A stretch of DNA of 64,000 bases from Bosea sp. (in: a-proteobacteria) (GTDB lineage: Bacteria > Pseudomonadota > Alphaproteobacteria > Rhizobiales > Beijerinckiaceae): the NCBI RefSeq assembly GCF_023953965.1, contig NZ_JAMLIX010000001.1:558001-622000 (forward strand), read 5' to 3'. Below, piece after piece: positions 51,010 to 59,593 of the stretch; position 1 is the stretch's first letter; each line of letters begins with the position of its first letter. A program made the translations under genes and the position numbers. Under the pieces are notes generated by a model that worked only from the letters and a program-made list of their open reading frames with translations, was not told the DNA's origin and did not search any database.

Positions 51010-52797
51010 TCAAGCGGACATCATACAGGCATTTCGAGATCGAGAACTCGCGAATGAAGGGTGTTCCAGCAGCGCTGCCCGCTGCGGCCCGTCAGCCTTT
51101 ACAGCGTCCATCAACCAGTCAGCTGCAGTTGCCCACTCTTCCATCTGCTCGGGCCATTCCACGATCGCATCGCTCCATAATGAGCGCAGGCGATCGGCGA
51201 CGCCGTAGTCTGATAACCGGATAGCACTCACCACGGCGATGTCGAGCAGCGACATCAACTGACCAAAGTGGCGGTCTCGGCTTGCCCTGAGCAGCGGAGA
51301 TTTGGCCGCCATCGCAAAGAGGCTGGTTGCGTCCGCGAGACGCCTCGTAAGGAAATCATCGCTCGACCAGGCTGCCATCGCACGAACTTGCATCGGCAGA
51401 TCGGAGTCCTGCGCCCACATGGTAAGCTGCCCTGAAAGCAGGGCATCGTCCGCCATCACGGCTATTGCAATGGAGGCGGCCAGATAGATCAGCTCCCACG
51501 AGGCCCCGATACGCTCGCTTTCTGATACCAACATCTTGGTCAACGCGAGCGCGTGCGAAGCAAGGACTTGGACATCGGCTCGGCGATCATCCGGCGTTTC
51601 GCCGACCACTATCAACGCAAAGAGCGCGCATGCAGCCGATCGCAACAGAGCCGCTTGCCAGCGCGCCGGTCGTCGCGCCGCCATGAACGGTTCCTTGAGG
51701 ATTGTTTGCGCATCGCGCGTGAGCGGATCGAGCAGCAACCCAACCTCCCGCGCCACGCCGCGTTTGGCATTCTTATTTAGTTCGACGAATGATCGCGCTG
51801 CCCACAGCGTCTGTTGAAACAGCGTATCGAGTTGCGGGAGATATTCTTCGGTGAACGGCTCGGCGGTCGAACGCCCGAGACCGACCTCGGCTTTCCACGC
51901 CTCGACGTTCTGCTTGAGCAGCATCGTGCGTTCCGATGCCGCTGCGACCCTTCTGGCTAGTCGATGCCTGATTTCAGCAGAATCGACGAACGCTTGTGCT
52001 AGCCACTGATACTGCGTTACCGAGAGGTCAGCGGCTGGCCACAGGCGCGCCATATCATCGAGAATCCGATCGAGCTTCTGTTCGTGGATCGCGGCGGCCT
52101 CCCGGCGTCGCGGTAGCTCCTCGGTCACATGCCCAAGTCGGTGGTGTTCGTAATTGGAAAGGTCCGGAGCTTTTCGGCGGAGCCAGCGCAGGAGCCGAGT
52201 GTCATCCTCGATGCCGTGGGTGTAGCGGAACCGCTGATGGACCGCCTCCTTCAAATGCAGCGCCATGAGCCAGGTCGCGTCGGCTTCCGCCGCGCCTGCT
52301 GCGACCAGTTCACGCCACCCGTCAGCGAAGCAGGTGGTCGGTTCATTGAGATCCGCAGCCGGCTGGTCCGCCATGCTGGCCGCTGCGATTGCCACCAGGA
52401 GCGGGCATCCTGTTGCAGCGACGGCACGCACCCGCTCGACTGACGGAGGATGAAGATACTGGACTGCGGCGCGCACGATCGCCGACATCATTGGATGGTC
52501 GCGTTCCCGGTCGACGAGCGCGCGGATAGCGCTGGGCTTCCATGCGAGCATCAGACGGACGACTGATTGCAGCCCGTAGCGCGGAGTCGATCCGATATCC
52601 ATCGGGTGCATGACAAGGCTTTTCGCTACTCTGAGCATCTGCCAGGACAGGCAGGGTGCGGAAAGTGATTGCGCTGCGCTATGATCTGCAAGCGAGACTG
52701 AACGGGCATTGGCGAGTGTGGCATGGAACGCTGCGAAGAGGATCGCCTGCTCCTGCCGACAGCGCTTGAAGCCAGGTGTTTGCGCGGGCTGTTTCAA
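51010..52797 (-). CDS. Large protein of unknown function
   Basis: The frame gives 595 residues starting at TTG 52797, but a TGA immediately precedes this TTG and the same frame is open for another 73 codons above it (to 53019). The true protein may therefore start at a later internal ATG or be the larger part of a gene broken by the TGA. The sequence is helix-rich (RHRLARRVAAASERTMLLKQ, SLLDIAVVSAIRLSDYGVAD) with no motif I recognise and no membrane segment apart from a weak hydrophobic stretch near LLRSAACALFALIVVG. It lies in the 3-kb segment between the two tRNA remnants. Confidence 0.6.
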   Translation of the reverse strand: MKQPAQTPGFKRCRQEQAILFAAFHATLANARSVSLADHSAAQSLSAPCLSWQMLRVAKSLVMHPMDIGSTPRYGLQSVVRLMLAWKPSAIRALVDRERDHPMMSAIVRAAVQYLHPPSVERVRAVAATGCPLLVAIAAASMADQPAADLNEPTTCFADGWRELVAAGAAEADATWLMALHLKEAVHQRFRYTHGIEDDTRLLRWLRRKAPDLSNYEHHRLGHVTEELPRRREAAAIHEQKLDRILDDMARLWPAADLSVTQYQWLAQAFVDSAEIRHRLARRVAAASERTMLLKQNVEAWKAEVGLGRSTAEPFTEEYLPQLDTLFQQTLWAARSFVELNKNAKRGVAREVGLLLDPLTRDAQTILKEPFMAARRPARWQAALLRSAACALFALIVVGETPDDRRADVQVLASHALALTKMLVSESERIGASWELIYLAASIAIAVMADDALLSGQLTMWAQDSDLPMQVRAMAAWSSDDFLTRRLADATSLFAMAAKSPLLRASRDRHFGQLMSLLDIAVVSAIRLSDYGVADRLRSLWSDAIVEWPEQMEEWATAADWLMDAVKADGPQRAALLEHPSFASSRSRNACMMSA

Positions 52798-53380
52798 TCA
52801 CGGCTTGCCGGATGACCAGCGTGCCGAAGAGCGTTTCATCAGAGCCGATGATTGGAAGAGTTTTGGTGAGGCACGGTTGCCGTGGACGATCGCAAGAAGC
52901 GCAGCATCCGTATAGAAAAGTGGGCTCAGCGACGTTCGCGAGAACCGATGCCGCCCAAATCCACGTTGAAGGATGGCGCTCATCGAGAAAAGCGCGCTGC
53001 GTGTCCAAAACGCTGCCAAAATCGTCTTCTGGTCTGCCAGGTTGCATCGAAAAGACCTTGCTGCACCATAGGAAGCTCATATTGACGATCTTGTCAGGTG
53101 GCTAGACGCGTTTCGATGATCTCGCTCCCATTTGCGCCAGCTGTCATCGAATGCCGCATCGACACAGAGCGCTGCTCAGTGTCGAAGATCCTCGCGAGAT
53201 TGTTGGCCAACAGTCGGTCGCTTCGCAGCGGATGCAGCATAGGGCGCGCACAGGTGGTCACTGGCTCGATCCACAGCTGGCGATGTGACTGACTAGCTAA
53301 GCGGTGCCGAGCCAGCCACTGAGCGCCTTGGCTCGCTTAAGCCTACCGTCTCGGATGATCGAGCGCACGAGGGTGAAACG
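52798..53380. other. Region upstream of the unknown gene; no clear gene
   Basis: The frame of the 595-residue protein continues here to 53019 after a TGA, and a second minus frame (52679-53080) is also open. Neither shows a recognisable domain or start signal. The rest of the stretch shows nothing I can interpret. A 5' portion of the unknown gene, disrupted, is the best guess. Confidence 0.3.
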
Positions 53381-53587
53381 ATGCCGACAGCACGGAAGAA
53401 GCCGGGAGGTTGTCGACTTCCCGACGTGATCGCAGGGAACTGGACCGGCGAGCTAGTCGGGACGTTGAACGTTCACTTCGGCCAGACGGTTCAGCCAGGA
53501 CCGCCTCGCCAATCTGTTGAGCTCTCCTACTTGCTCGGCGGAGTGCTGCTTCCCCCGACTGCCAAGATCGTCCCGAGGCATGAGTGA
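53381..53587 (+). CDS. Small hypothetical protein, first of an overlapping pair
   Basis: This 68-residue frame starts at ATG 53381 with GAGGGTG about 10 bp upstream, and reads MPTARKKPGGCRLPDVIAGN to LLPPTAKIVPRHE. No family is recognised. Its last 8 bases (ATGAGTGA) overlap the start of the next small gene, which suggests coupled translation and is the main argument that both are real. Confidence 0.4.
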   Translation: MPTARKKPGGCRLPDVIAGNWTGELVGTLNVHFGQTVQPGPPRQSVELSYLLGGVLLPPTAKIVPRHE

Positions 53588-53828
53588 CGGCCCGGCGGTT
53601 ATCGAGCCTGGACGTGTCGAGAGCATGCGGAACGCGAGCAGTGACACGCATAAATTGCGCAGGCTGAGACGAGCCCGCAAGCGCAAAGCGCTCAGCATCG
53701 TGGTGGGGATTGCTTTGTTAGGCGTTGTGGGCGGATTTATGTGTGATTTCGGCGGACACGCGGACACCTGGATCGACAAATGCAAGGAACTCACGACCAG
53801 CCTGATGGTCAGCCACCTCGCGAACTGA
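53580..53828 (+). CDS. Small membrane protein, second of an overlapping pair
   Basis: The 82-residue product has a basic stretch (KLRRLRRARKRKA), one hydrophobic membrane segment (LSIVVGIALLGVVGGFMC) and a short tail (ADTWIDKCKELTTSLM). This gives a positive-inside single-span topology. It overlaps the preceding small gene by 8 nt. No family is recognised. Position within the accretion segment suggests accessory DNA. Confidence 0.45.
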   Translation: MSDGPAVIEPGRVESMRNASSDTHKLRRLRRARKRKALSIVVGIALLGVVGGFMCDFGGHADTWIDKCKELTTSLMVSHLAN

Positions 53829-54101
53829 CACTTCGATCAGACTAATTCGTTCGAGCCGTGACAGCGGGCCGTCCGGTCCCACTTCGATAGCGCTCGCGCG
53901 ATCTCGTGCCCGCTCCTTGCTTGTTTCAGGTGAGCGTGCAGCCGGTCAGGCGACGTCAGTGGCGATCTTGTAGACGCGGCACCGCACAGATGTGGCTAGG
54001 TCGTGCCGCATCGGATCGTCAGCGTCACGGAGCGGCATCGATAGCCGCCAATGTCTTGTAAAAGAAGGGCTTTCCAGCTCGTCGATCCAAGCGATTCCCA
54101 G
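53829..54101. other. Spacer without recognised features
   Basis: No coding frame, tRNA or strong hairpin was recognised between the small membrane protein gene and the second tRNA-Arg remnant. Confidence 0.4.
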
Positions 54102-54260
54102 CTTCGGAGGGCAACGCTCTATCCAGCTGAGCTACGGGCGCTAACCGTGAAGGCTGGATAGCCGATCCCCGCCGCTTCGGCAATGCGGGATTTTGGATCG
54201 TGCGCAGTTCCGAGACGGCAAAGGTCAGCCGTTCGAATCGTGTCGGGCGTGGCGGGTGTG
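54102..54260. repeat. Duplicated tRNA-Arg remnant, copy B
   Basis: The order is the same as copy A: tRNA-Arg 5' half on the minus strand (54102-54141), shared flank (GGCAATGCGGGATTTTGGAT), then a T-arm and acceptor-like sequence on the plus strand (GTTCGAATCGTGTCGGGCG at about 54231-54249). The 5' half stops at about nucleotide 40, slightly short of copy A. It probably marks the older chromosomal junction. Confidence 0.65.
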
Positions 54261-54264
54261 TGGC

Positions 54265-54456
54265 TCACGCTACAGCGCTCTCGTTCAGCTGCTTGATCAT
54301 CGAGAACAGCTCGCCCATCCGCGTGTCCGGCAGCATGCCGCAGCGATCGAGCTCGTTTTCAAGAGGTCGCGCCCACTTCTCGGCGTCTGCCTTGCGCTCA
54401 GAAGCGCCGGCCTGCCAGCTCTCGGATGCCGCGATCACGGCGGATGCGTGCTGAAA
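54265..54456 (-). pseudogene. Gene fragment of unknown protein
   Basis: The minus strand reads a coding-like stretch of about 60 codons (AASESWQAGASERKADAEKW, then LENELDRCGMLPDTRMGELF and IKQLNESAVA, stop at 54265) without an obvious start. It probably is the tail of a gene truncated where the catabolic operon region begins. The family is not recognised. Confidence 0.4.
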
Positions 54457-54474
54457 ATTTAAGTGTCGGAAGGC

Positions 54475-54503
54475 TTGACTTCCGGTTGGTATACCAAAAG
54501 TAT
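54475..54503 (+). promoter_or_regulatory. Promoter and palindromic operator of the GntR operon
   Basis: TTGACT (54475-54480) is followed by the perfect 12-bp palindrome TTGGTATACCAA (54486-54497). That is the classic half-site arrangement of FadR-type GntR regulators. A weak -10 would lie near 54498-54503, leaving almost no leader before ATG 54510. Confidence 0.68.
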
Positions 54504-54509
54504 TCCATC

Positions 54510-55229
54510 ATGGACCCTCTGCTCGGCCCCCAGACGAACGATCCGGACCCCTCGCTGGCCGACAGGGCCATGGAGGAAGTCCGCCGCATGATCTTCAACG
54601 GCGATCTGCCGGGCGGAACCGTCGTGCAGGATCGCAAGCTCGCCGAGCAGCTCGGGCTTTCGCGGACGCCCGTGCGCGAAGCGCTCGGGCGGCTCGCCGG
54701 CGAGGGCTACCTGCGCCGGGAAGGCCGGCTGCTCACGGTGCAGGCGGTGTCCGTCGAGGACGTGATGGAGATCCTGACCACGCGCCGCCTGATCGAAGGC
54801 GAGACGGCCAGCCTGGCCGCCGGGCGCATCCCGCCAAAGCAGATCGCGGCGCTGAAAGCGGCCATCGAGGGCATGGTCGACCCCCATGAGGTCTCCCATG
54901 ACCGGCATTGGACGGTCGACGATCTCGTTCATCTGTCCATCGCCGAGGCCAGCGGCAATCGCCTGATGGCGCGGCTCGTCAAGGACCTGCGCGAAAAGAC
55001 GCGGATGTTCGGCCTTTCGCGGATCCCGCGCCGGTTCGAGCCCGGCAAGGCGGAACATCTCGCCATCATCGCCGCGATCGAGCGCGGGGACGGCGAGGCT
55101 GCATCCCGACTCATGCAGGCGCATATCGACAAGGCCCGCCAGGGCATTCTGGATCTCCTGGCAGGGCCGCTGGCTCGCGGCATCTCGACCGAAGCCCGCA
55201 CACCCATCGACGCTCACGACGCGCTTTGA
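54510..55229 (+). CDS. GntR-family (FadR-type) regulator
   Basis: The 239-residue protein has the GntR winged helix (AMEEVRRMIFNGDLPGGTVV, KLAEQLGLSRTPVREALGRL). An FCD ligand domain follows with the metal-binding Asp/His pattern (DLVHLSIAEASGN, EHLAIIAAIERGD). ATG 54510 follows a perfect TTGGTATACCAA palindrome, so it likely represses itself and the downstream genes until the imported substrate or a product binds. It is 10 bp ahead of the M24 gene on the same strand. Confidence 0.92.
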   Translation: MDPLLGPQTNDPDPSLADRAMEEVRRMIFNGDLPGGTVVQDRKLAEQLGLSRTPVREALGRLAGEGYLRREGRLLTVQAVSVEDVMEILTTRRLIEGETASLAAGRIPPKQIAALKAAIEGMVDPHEVSHDRHWTVDDLVHLSIAEASGNRLMARLVKDLREKTRMFGLSRIPRRFEPGKAEHLAIIAAIERGDGEAASRLMQAHIDKARQGILDLLAGPLARGISTEARTPIDAHDAL

Positions 55230-55239
55230 GGATTAAACG

Positions 55240-56391
55240 ATGAAGCGAGCCTTCGACCGCTCGGAATACCAGCGTCGCCTCGATGCGCTCCAGGCGCGCA
55301 TGGCGGAACTCGGCTACGATGCGATGCTGATCACCGCGCCCGAGAACACCTATTACCTGAGCGGGTATCTCACCAAGGCGGTGTTCACCTTTCAGTTCAT
55401 CCTCGTCGAGAGGGCGGGGCAGCCTTTCCTCTTCACCCGCCAGATGGAAATCGCCAATGCGGAACGGGCCTCGCGCGACGGGCTGATCGCGTCGTTCGCG
55501 GTCTACCAGGACGACGAGGATCCGCTGGAGGCCGCCGCGAAGACCCTGACGAAGCGGCTGGCGCCGGGGTCGACGGTGGGGATCGAACTGGCGAGCTGGA
55601 CGATGCCGGCGGCGAAGGCGCGCTTCCTCGCCGAGGCCTGCGACAGGCTCGCATGGAAGGACGCCTCGGCGATCGTCGATCGGATGCGCCTGGTCAAATC
55701 GCCGGCCGAGCTCAAGATCATGCGGGAGGCTTCGCGGCTGACCGGCCTGATCGCCGACAAGGCCGTCGCGGCGACGAAGGCAGGCCGGACGGAAAACGAC
55801 ATCACCAAGGCCGTCATGGTCGAGATGCTGGAGAGCGGCTCGGAATATCCCGGGAGCTGGCCGAACATCCTGGCGGGCGAGCGGACCGGCCTCATCCACG
55901 CGGCGTGGGAGAACGAGCCGATCGCCATGGACGATCACGTCATGTTCGAGGTGACCGGCGTGACGCACCGCTATCACGCGCCCTGCCTGCGGACGATCAT
56001 GATCGGCAAGCCCCGCGACGAGATCCGGCGCGCGGCCGAAGTCGTGAGCAAGGCCCATGCGGCGGCGGTTAAGGCCATCGCTCCCGGCCGCCCGATGAGC
56101 GTCATCAACGAGGCGGCCCAGGCGGTGCTCTCGCAGTATGCGCTGAACTGCCGGTTCGCGAAGCGCTCCGGCTACACTTTCGGCATCGGGTTTCCGCCGT
56201 CCTGGGGGGCGCAGTGGCAGATCGGCCTGAACTCGGTGATCGCGGAGCCGCTCGCCGTCGGCATGACGTTCCATGTCGTGCTGGTCGGGCATTTTCCGGA
56301 CGGCCGCGCCATCGGATTCGGCGAGACGGTCGCGCTCCTCGACAGCGGACCGGAAAGCTGGACCCGGGGCGGATTCTTCGACGCGCCCTAA
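55240..56391 (+). CDS. M24-fold hydrolase, ectoine hydrolase/creatinase-like
   Basis: The 383-residue protein has the creatinase N-domain (residues 1-140, YYLSGYLTKAVFTFQ) and a pita-bread C-domain. The usual prolidase metal ligands are missing: the DxG/D pair is replaced by MFEVTGVTHRYHAPCLRT and the GHG motif by FGIGFPPSWGAQW. This pattern resembles DoeA/EutD ectoine hydrolases and creatinases, which open amide or amidine bonds without metal. It is predicted to hydrolyse a small cyclic or amidine substrate imported by the adjoining transporter. Annotation as Xaa-Pro peptidase would be misleading. Confidence 0.82.
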   Translation: MKRAFDRSEYQRRLDALQARMAELGYDAMLITAPENTYYLSGYLTKAVFTFQFILVERAGQPFLFTRQMEIANAERASRDGLIASFAVYQDDEDPLEAAAKTLTKRLAPGSTVGIELASWTMPAAKARFLAEACDRLAWKDASAIVDRMRLVKSPAELKIMREASRLTGLIADKAVAATKAGRTENDITKAVMVEMLESGSEYPGSWPNILAGERTGLIHAAWENEPIAMDDHVMFEVTGVTHRYHAPCLRTIMIGKPRDEIRRAAEVVSKAHAAAVKAIAPGRPMSVINEAAQAVLSQYALNCRFAKRSGYTFGIGFPPSWGAQWQIGLNSVIAEPLAVGMTFHVVLVGHFPDGRAIGFGETVALLDSGPESWTRGGFFDAP

Positions 56392-56457
56392 GCGCGCCAT
56401 CTGCAAGGGCATCGGTGATGCCGATCGACTTTCAACCAGGAAGCGGGGAGAACAAAC

Positions 56458-57549
56458 ATGCGTAGCCTGACCGGGAAAGGCGCTGCGGCGCGGCCTCTCA
56501 CCAGACGTTCCATGCTGGGCGCATCGTCCGCCCTCGTCGCGACGTTCGCCATCGGCGGGCGCGCCGCCGCGGCCGATCAGAAGGTGGTCATCCGCACGAC
56601 CTCCGGCGGCAGCTATGGCGAAGCGATGGAGAAAGCCATCTTCGCCCCCTTCACGCAGGCGACGGGCATCGCGGTCGAGAAGACGCCCTCGGCCATGGCG
56701 CCGTTGATCGCCTCCGTGCAGCAGGGCCAGCCGCTGGTCGACGTCGTCGACACCAGCGAGGGCCTGCTCCAGACGCTGGCGGCGAACCAGGCCGTGGCGA
56801 CGATCGACTATGATCGCTTCAAGAGCTTCGCCGTCGCCGATATCGGCAAGGACGCAGCCCAGCCCGGCATCGTGCGCCGCATGGTCTATGCGCGCGTCCT
56901 CGGCTATCGCAAGGCGGCCTTCAAGGGCGCGGCCCCCTCGAGCTGGGCCGAATTCTGGGATGTGAAGACGTTCCCGGCGGCGCGTGCGATCTCCGGGCTC
57001 GGGCTCAACGCCCCCGATCTCGAATTCGCCCTCATCGCCGACGGGGTCGCTCCGTCGAAGCTCTATCCGCTGGACATCCCCCGCGCGCTCGCCTCGATGA
57101 CGAAGATCCGCGCCAACATCCAGTCGTTCTACGGCACGGACGCGATCTCCGAAAACCTGCTGTCGACCGGCGAGGTCGATCTCGAGGCGATCGCGAACGG
57201 GCGCATCCAGGGCCTGATCGACAATGGCGGCGGCTTCGCGATCGAATGGAACGAGCACATGAAGGTCCCGAGCGGATACTCAATCCTCAAGGGCGCCAAG
57301 AACCTCGACAACGCCTATCGCTTCCTCGACTACGCCATGTCCGCGGAAGTCCAGGCGCGGTTCGCCACGCTCATTCCCTATGGCCCGGTCAATACGAAGG
57401 CCTTCGCCCATATCGCCGAGGAATTCGCCCTGAAGCTGCCGACCAACCCGAAATGGACCGAGAAGGGCTTCATGCAGGACGCGAAGTGGTGGGGCGACAA
57501 TCTCCCGGCCGTCACCACGGCCTGGAATGCCTGGGCCGCGGCGAAGTAA
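56458..57549 (+). CDS. PotD-like ABC substrate-binding protein
   Basis: The 363-residue protein has a Tat-type leader (LTRRSMLGASSALVATFAIG) and a periplasmic binding fold of the spermidine/putrescine group: VVIRTTSGGSYGEAMEKAIF and later SYGRFLDYAMS-like SBP blocks. It captures the substrate for the importer encoded next. Export by Tat means it folds in the cytoplasm first. The ligand cannot be read from sequence; context points to a cyclic nitrogen compound. Confidence 0.9.
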   Translation: MRSLTGKGAAARPLTRRSMLGASSALVATFAIGGRAAAADQKVVIRTTSGGSYGEAMEKAIFAPFTQATGIAVEKTPSAMAPLIASVQQGQPLVDVVDTSEGLLQTLAANQAVATIDYDRFKSFAVADIGKDAAQPGIVRRMVYARVLGYRKAAFKGAAPSSWAEFWDVKTFPAARAISGLGLNAPDLEFALIADGVAPSKLYPLDIPRALASMTKIRANIQSFYGTDAISENLLSTGEVDLEAIANGRIQGLIDNGGGFAIEWNEHMKVPSGYSILKGAKNLDNAYRFLDYAMSAEVQARFATLIPYGPVNTKAFAHIAEEFALKLPTNPKWTEKGFMQDAKWWGDNLPAVTTAWNAWAAAK

Positions 57550-57564
57550 GCGAGGGATCGGGTT

Positions 57565-58728
57565 TTGAAGCCGGCGAACGCCTCATCGACCCACCGCAGC
57601 GGAGCCTCTGCTGCAGTTCGCGTCGAGGACACCTGGAAGACCCTGGGCGGGACGCGCATCCTGGCCGGGGTCGACCTTCATGTCGAGGCGGGAGAATTCG
57701 TCACGCTTCTCGGTCCGTCCGGCTCGGGCAAGACCTCCACCTTGATGGCGATCGCCGGCTTCCTCCTGCCCGATCGCGGCCGGATCATCGTCGGCGAGCG
57801 CGACGTGACGCGGGTTCCGCCCGGGCGCGAGCGCGACATGGGGATCGTGTTCCAGAACTATGCGCTCTTTCCCCATATGAGCGTGGCGAAGAACATCGCC
57901 TATCCGCTCGCGGTTCGCGGCCTGCCCCGCAAGCAGATCGAGGACAAGGTCGCCAAAGCCATCGCCCTGGTGCAGCTCGACGGGCTGGCCGATCGCAAGC
58001 CGGCGCGCCTTTCGGGCGGCCAGCAACAGCGCGTGGCGCTCGCCCGCGCGCTGGTTTTCGAGCCGTCGGTCCTGCTCATGGACGAGCCGATGGGCGCGCT
58101 CGACGTGCGCCTGAAGCAGGAATTGCAGTGGGAGATCCGCCAGCTCCAGCGGACGCTGGGCACGACGGTCATCTATGTGACGCACGATCAGGACGAGGCC
58201 ATGGTCCTGTCCGATCGCATCGCCCTGATGAAGGACGGGCGCCTGGAGCAATACGGCACGCCGCAGGAACTCTATCGTGCGCCGAGCTCGATCTTCGCCG
58301 CCCGCTTCCTCGGCGAGTCGAACCTGGTATCGGGGACTTACCGGTCAGGCTCCGCGGCGGTACTCGAGGTCGCGGCCACGCATTTCGCCCTGCCCCTGGA
58401 GCAAATCCGGGCGGGCCTGAGCGACGCTGAGCGCTGCGCCGCCCTGCTCCGACCCGAGGCCCTCACCGTCCTGCCGCGCGTCGATGCCCTCCCCGCGGAC
58501 GCCGGCCTGCGCGACGGCCGGATCACGATGCCCGGCACGGTCACTGAAGCCGTCTTCATCGGACAGGCGATCCGATACCAGATCGATGTCCCGGCCCTGG
58601 GTAGACAGCTCACGGTGCAGCAACCCGTCCGTGCCGATATCGACCAGCTTGAGCCCGGCGACGAAGCGCTCGTCCAATGGCATGTCGGCGATATGCATCT
58701 GGTGCCGGAGGACGGGCGCGATGCCTAG
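57565..58728 (+). CDS. PotA-like ABC transporter ATPase
   Basis: The 387-residue protein has Walker A GPSGSGKTST (residues 50-59), signature LSGGQQQRVALARAL and Walker B VLLMDEPMGALD. It also has the C-terminal TOBE domain of polyamine-type ATPases. It powers uptake. TTG 57565 is the first start of the open frame and lies 15 bp after the binding-protein stop. It overlaps the first permease gene by 8 nt. Confidence 0.93.
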   Translation: MKPANASSTHRSGASAAVRVEDTWKTLGGTRILAGVDLHVEAGEFVTLLGPSGSGKTSTLMAIAGFLLPDRGRIIVGERDVTRVPPGRERDMGIVFQNYALFPHMSVAKNIAYPLAVRGLPRKQIEDKVAKAIALVQLDGLADRKPARLSGGQQQRVALARALVFEPSVLLMDEPMGALDVRLKQELQWEIRQLQRTLGTTVIYVTHDQDEAMVLSDRIALMKDGRLEQYGTPQELYRAPSSIFAARFLGESNLVSGTYRSGSAAVLEVAATHFALPLEQIRAGLSDAERCAALLRPEALTVLPRVDALPADAGLRDGRITMPGTVTEAVFIGQAIRYQIDVPALGRQLTVQQPVRADIDQLEPGDEALVQWHVGDMHLVPEDGRDA

Positions 58729-59593
58729 CGAGCTTGCTTCCGGACCGGCGCGCCGGATCGGCGGCCTCAGCCGCGACTATCTCGGCATGTGGCTGGTGCT
58801 GGCTTTCCTGAGCCTGTTCTTCCTCTATCCGCTGGCGCGGATCCTGGTGCTCAGCCTCAGCGAGGAAGGGCAGTTCTCGCTCGGTGTCTATGCGCGGTTG
58901 CTGGGCGAGCCGACGACGCGCGAAGTCCTGCTGCAAACCATCCGGACATCGCTGACCGTGTCCCTGATCTGCGCCCTGGTCGCCTATCCGGCCGCGACGC
59001 GGCTCGCCAGCCTCAGCGGCTGGCAGGCGACGCTTTGCAACCTGGCGATCCTGTTTCCGTTCCTGACCAGCAGCCTGGTGCGCACATTCGTGTTCATCGT
59101 GCTGCTCGGCCGCCGGGGCATCGTCAACCAGGCGCTGGAGTTTCTCGGCGTGCCCGGCGGGCCGTACAAGCTTCTCTTCAACCAGGTCGGCGTGGTGATC
59201 GGGATGAGCTATGTGCTCCTGCCCTACATGCTGCTCTCGCTCGTCGGCAGCATGAAGCGGATCGACCCGGCGCTGCTGCGCGCGGCGCGCAGCCTCGGCG
59301 CCAGCCCCTTCACCGTGTTCAGGACGGTCTATCTCCCCTTGTCGCTGCCCGGCCTCGCGGCCGGCTTCGTCATCACCACGATCCTCGGCTTCGGCTATTT
59401 CGTGACGCCCGCGCTGATGGGCGGCCCCGGCGACATGATGATCGCACAGCTCGTCGAACAGCAGATCTCTGTCACCTACAACCTCGCGGCGGCGGCCGCA
59501 CTCGCGGTGATCATGATCGTCGTCGTGGCCGCCGCCTACGCCGTCGCGAGCCGGTGGCTCGGCCTCTCGCGCCTGATGAGGCCGGACTCATGA
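58721..59593 (+). CDS. ABC permease, PotB-like
   Basis: The 290-residue permease has six membrane segments and the EAA loop RAARSLGASPFTVFRTVYLP. It forms the channel with the next gene product. ATG 58721 overlaps the ATPase gene by 8 nt. It overlaps the second permease by 4 nt. Length and topology are normal. Confidence 0.92.
   Translation: MPSELASGPARRIGGLSRDYLGMWLVLAFLSLFFLYPLARILVLSLSEEGQFSLGVYARLLGEPTTREVLLQTIRTSLTVSLICALVAYPAATRLASLSGWQATLCNLAILFPFLTSSLVRTFVFIVLLGRRGIVNQALEFLGVPGGPYKLLFNQVGVVIGMSYVLLPYMLLSLVGSMKRIDPALLRAARSLGASPFTVFRTVYLPLSLPGLAAGFVITTILGFGYFVTPALMGGPGDMMIAQLVEQQISVTYNLAAAAALAVIMIVVVAAAYAVASRWLGLSRLMRPDS

Noticed and set aside
55111..57258. 715-codon minus frame across the M24 and binding-protein genes
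   Set aside because: It is antisense to three conserved genes and has biased composition with no recognisable motif; a high-GC shadow.
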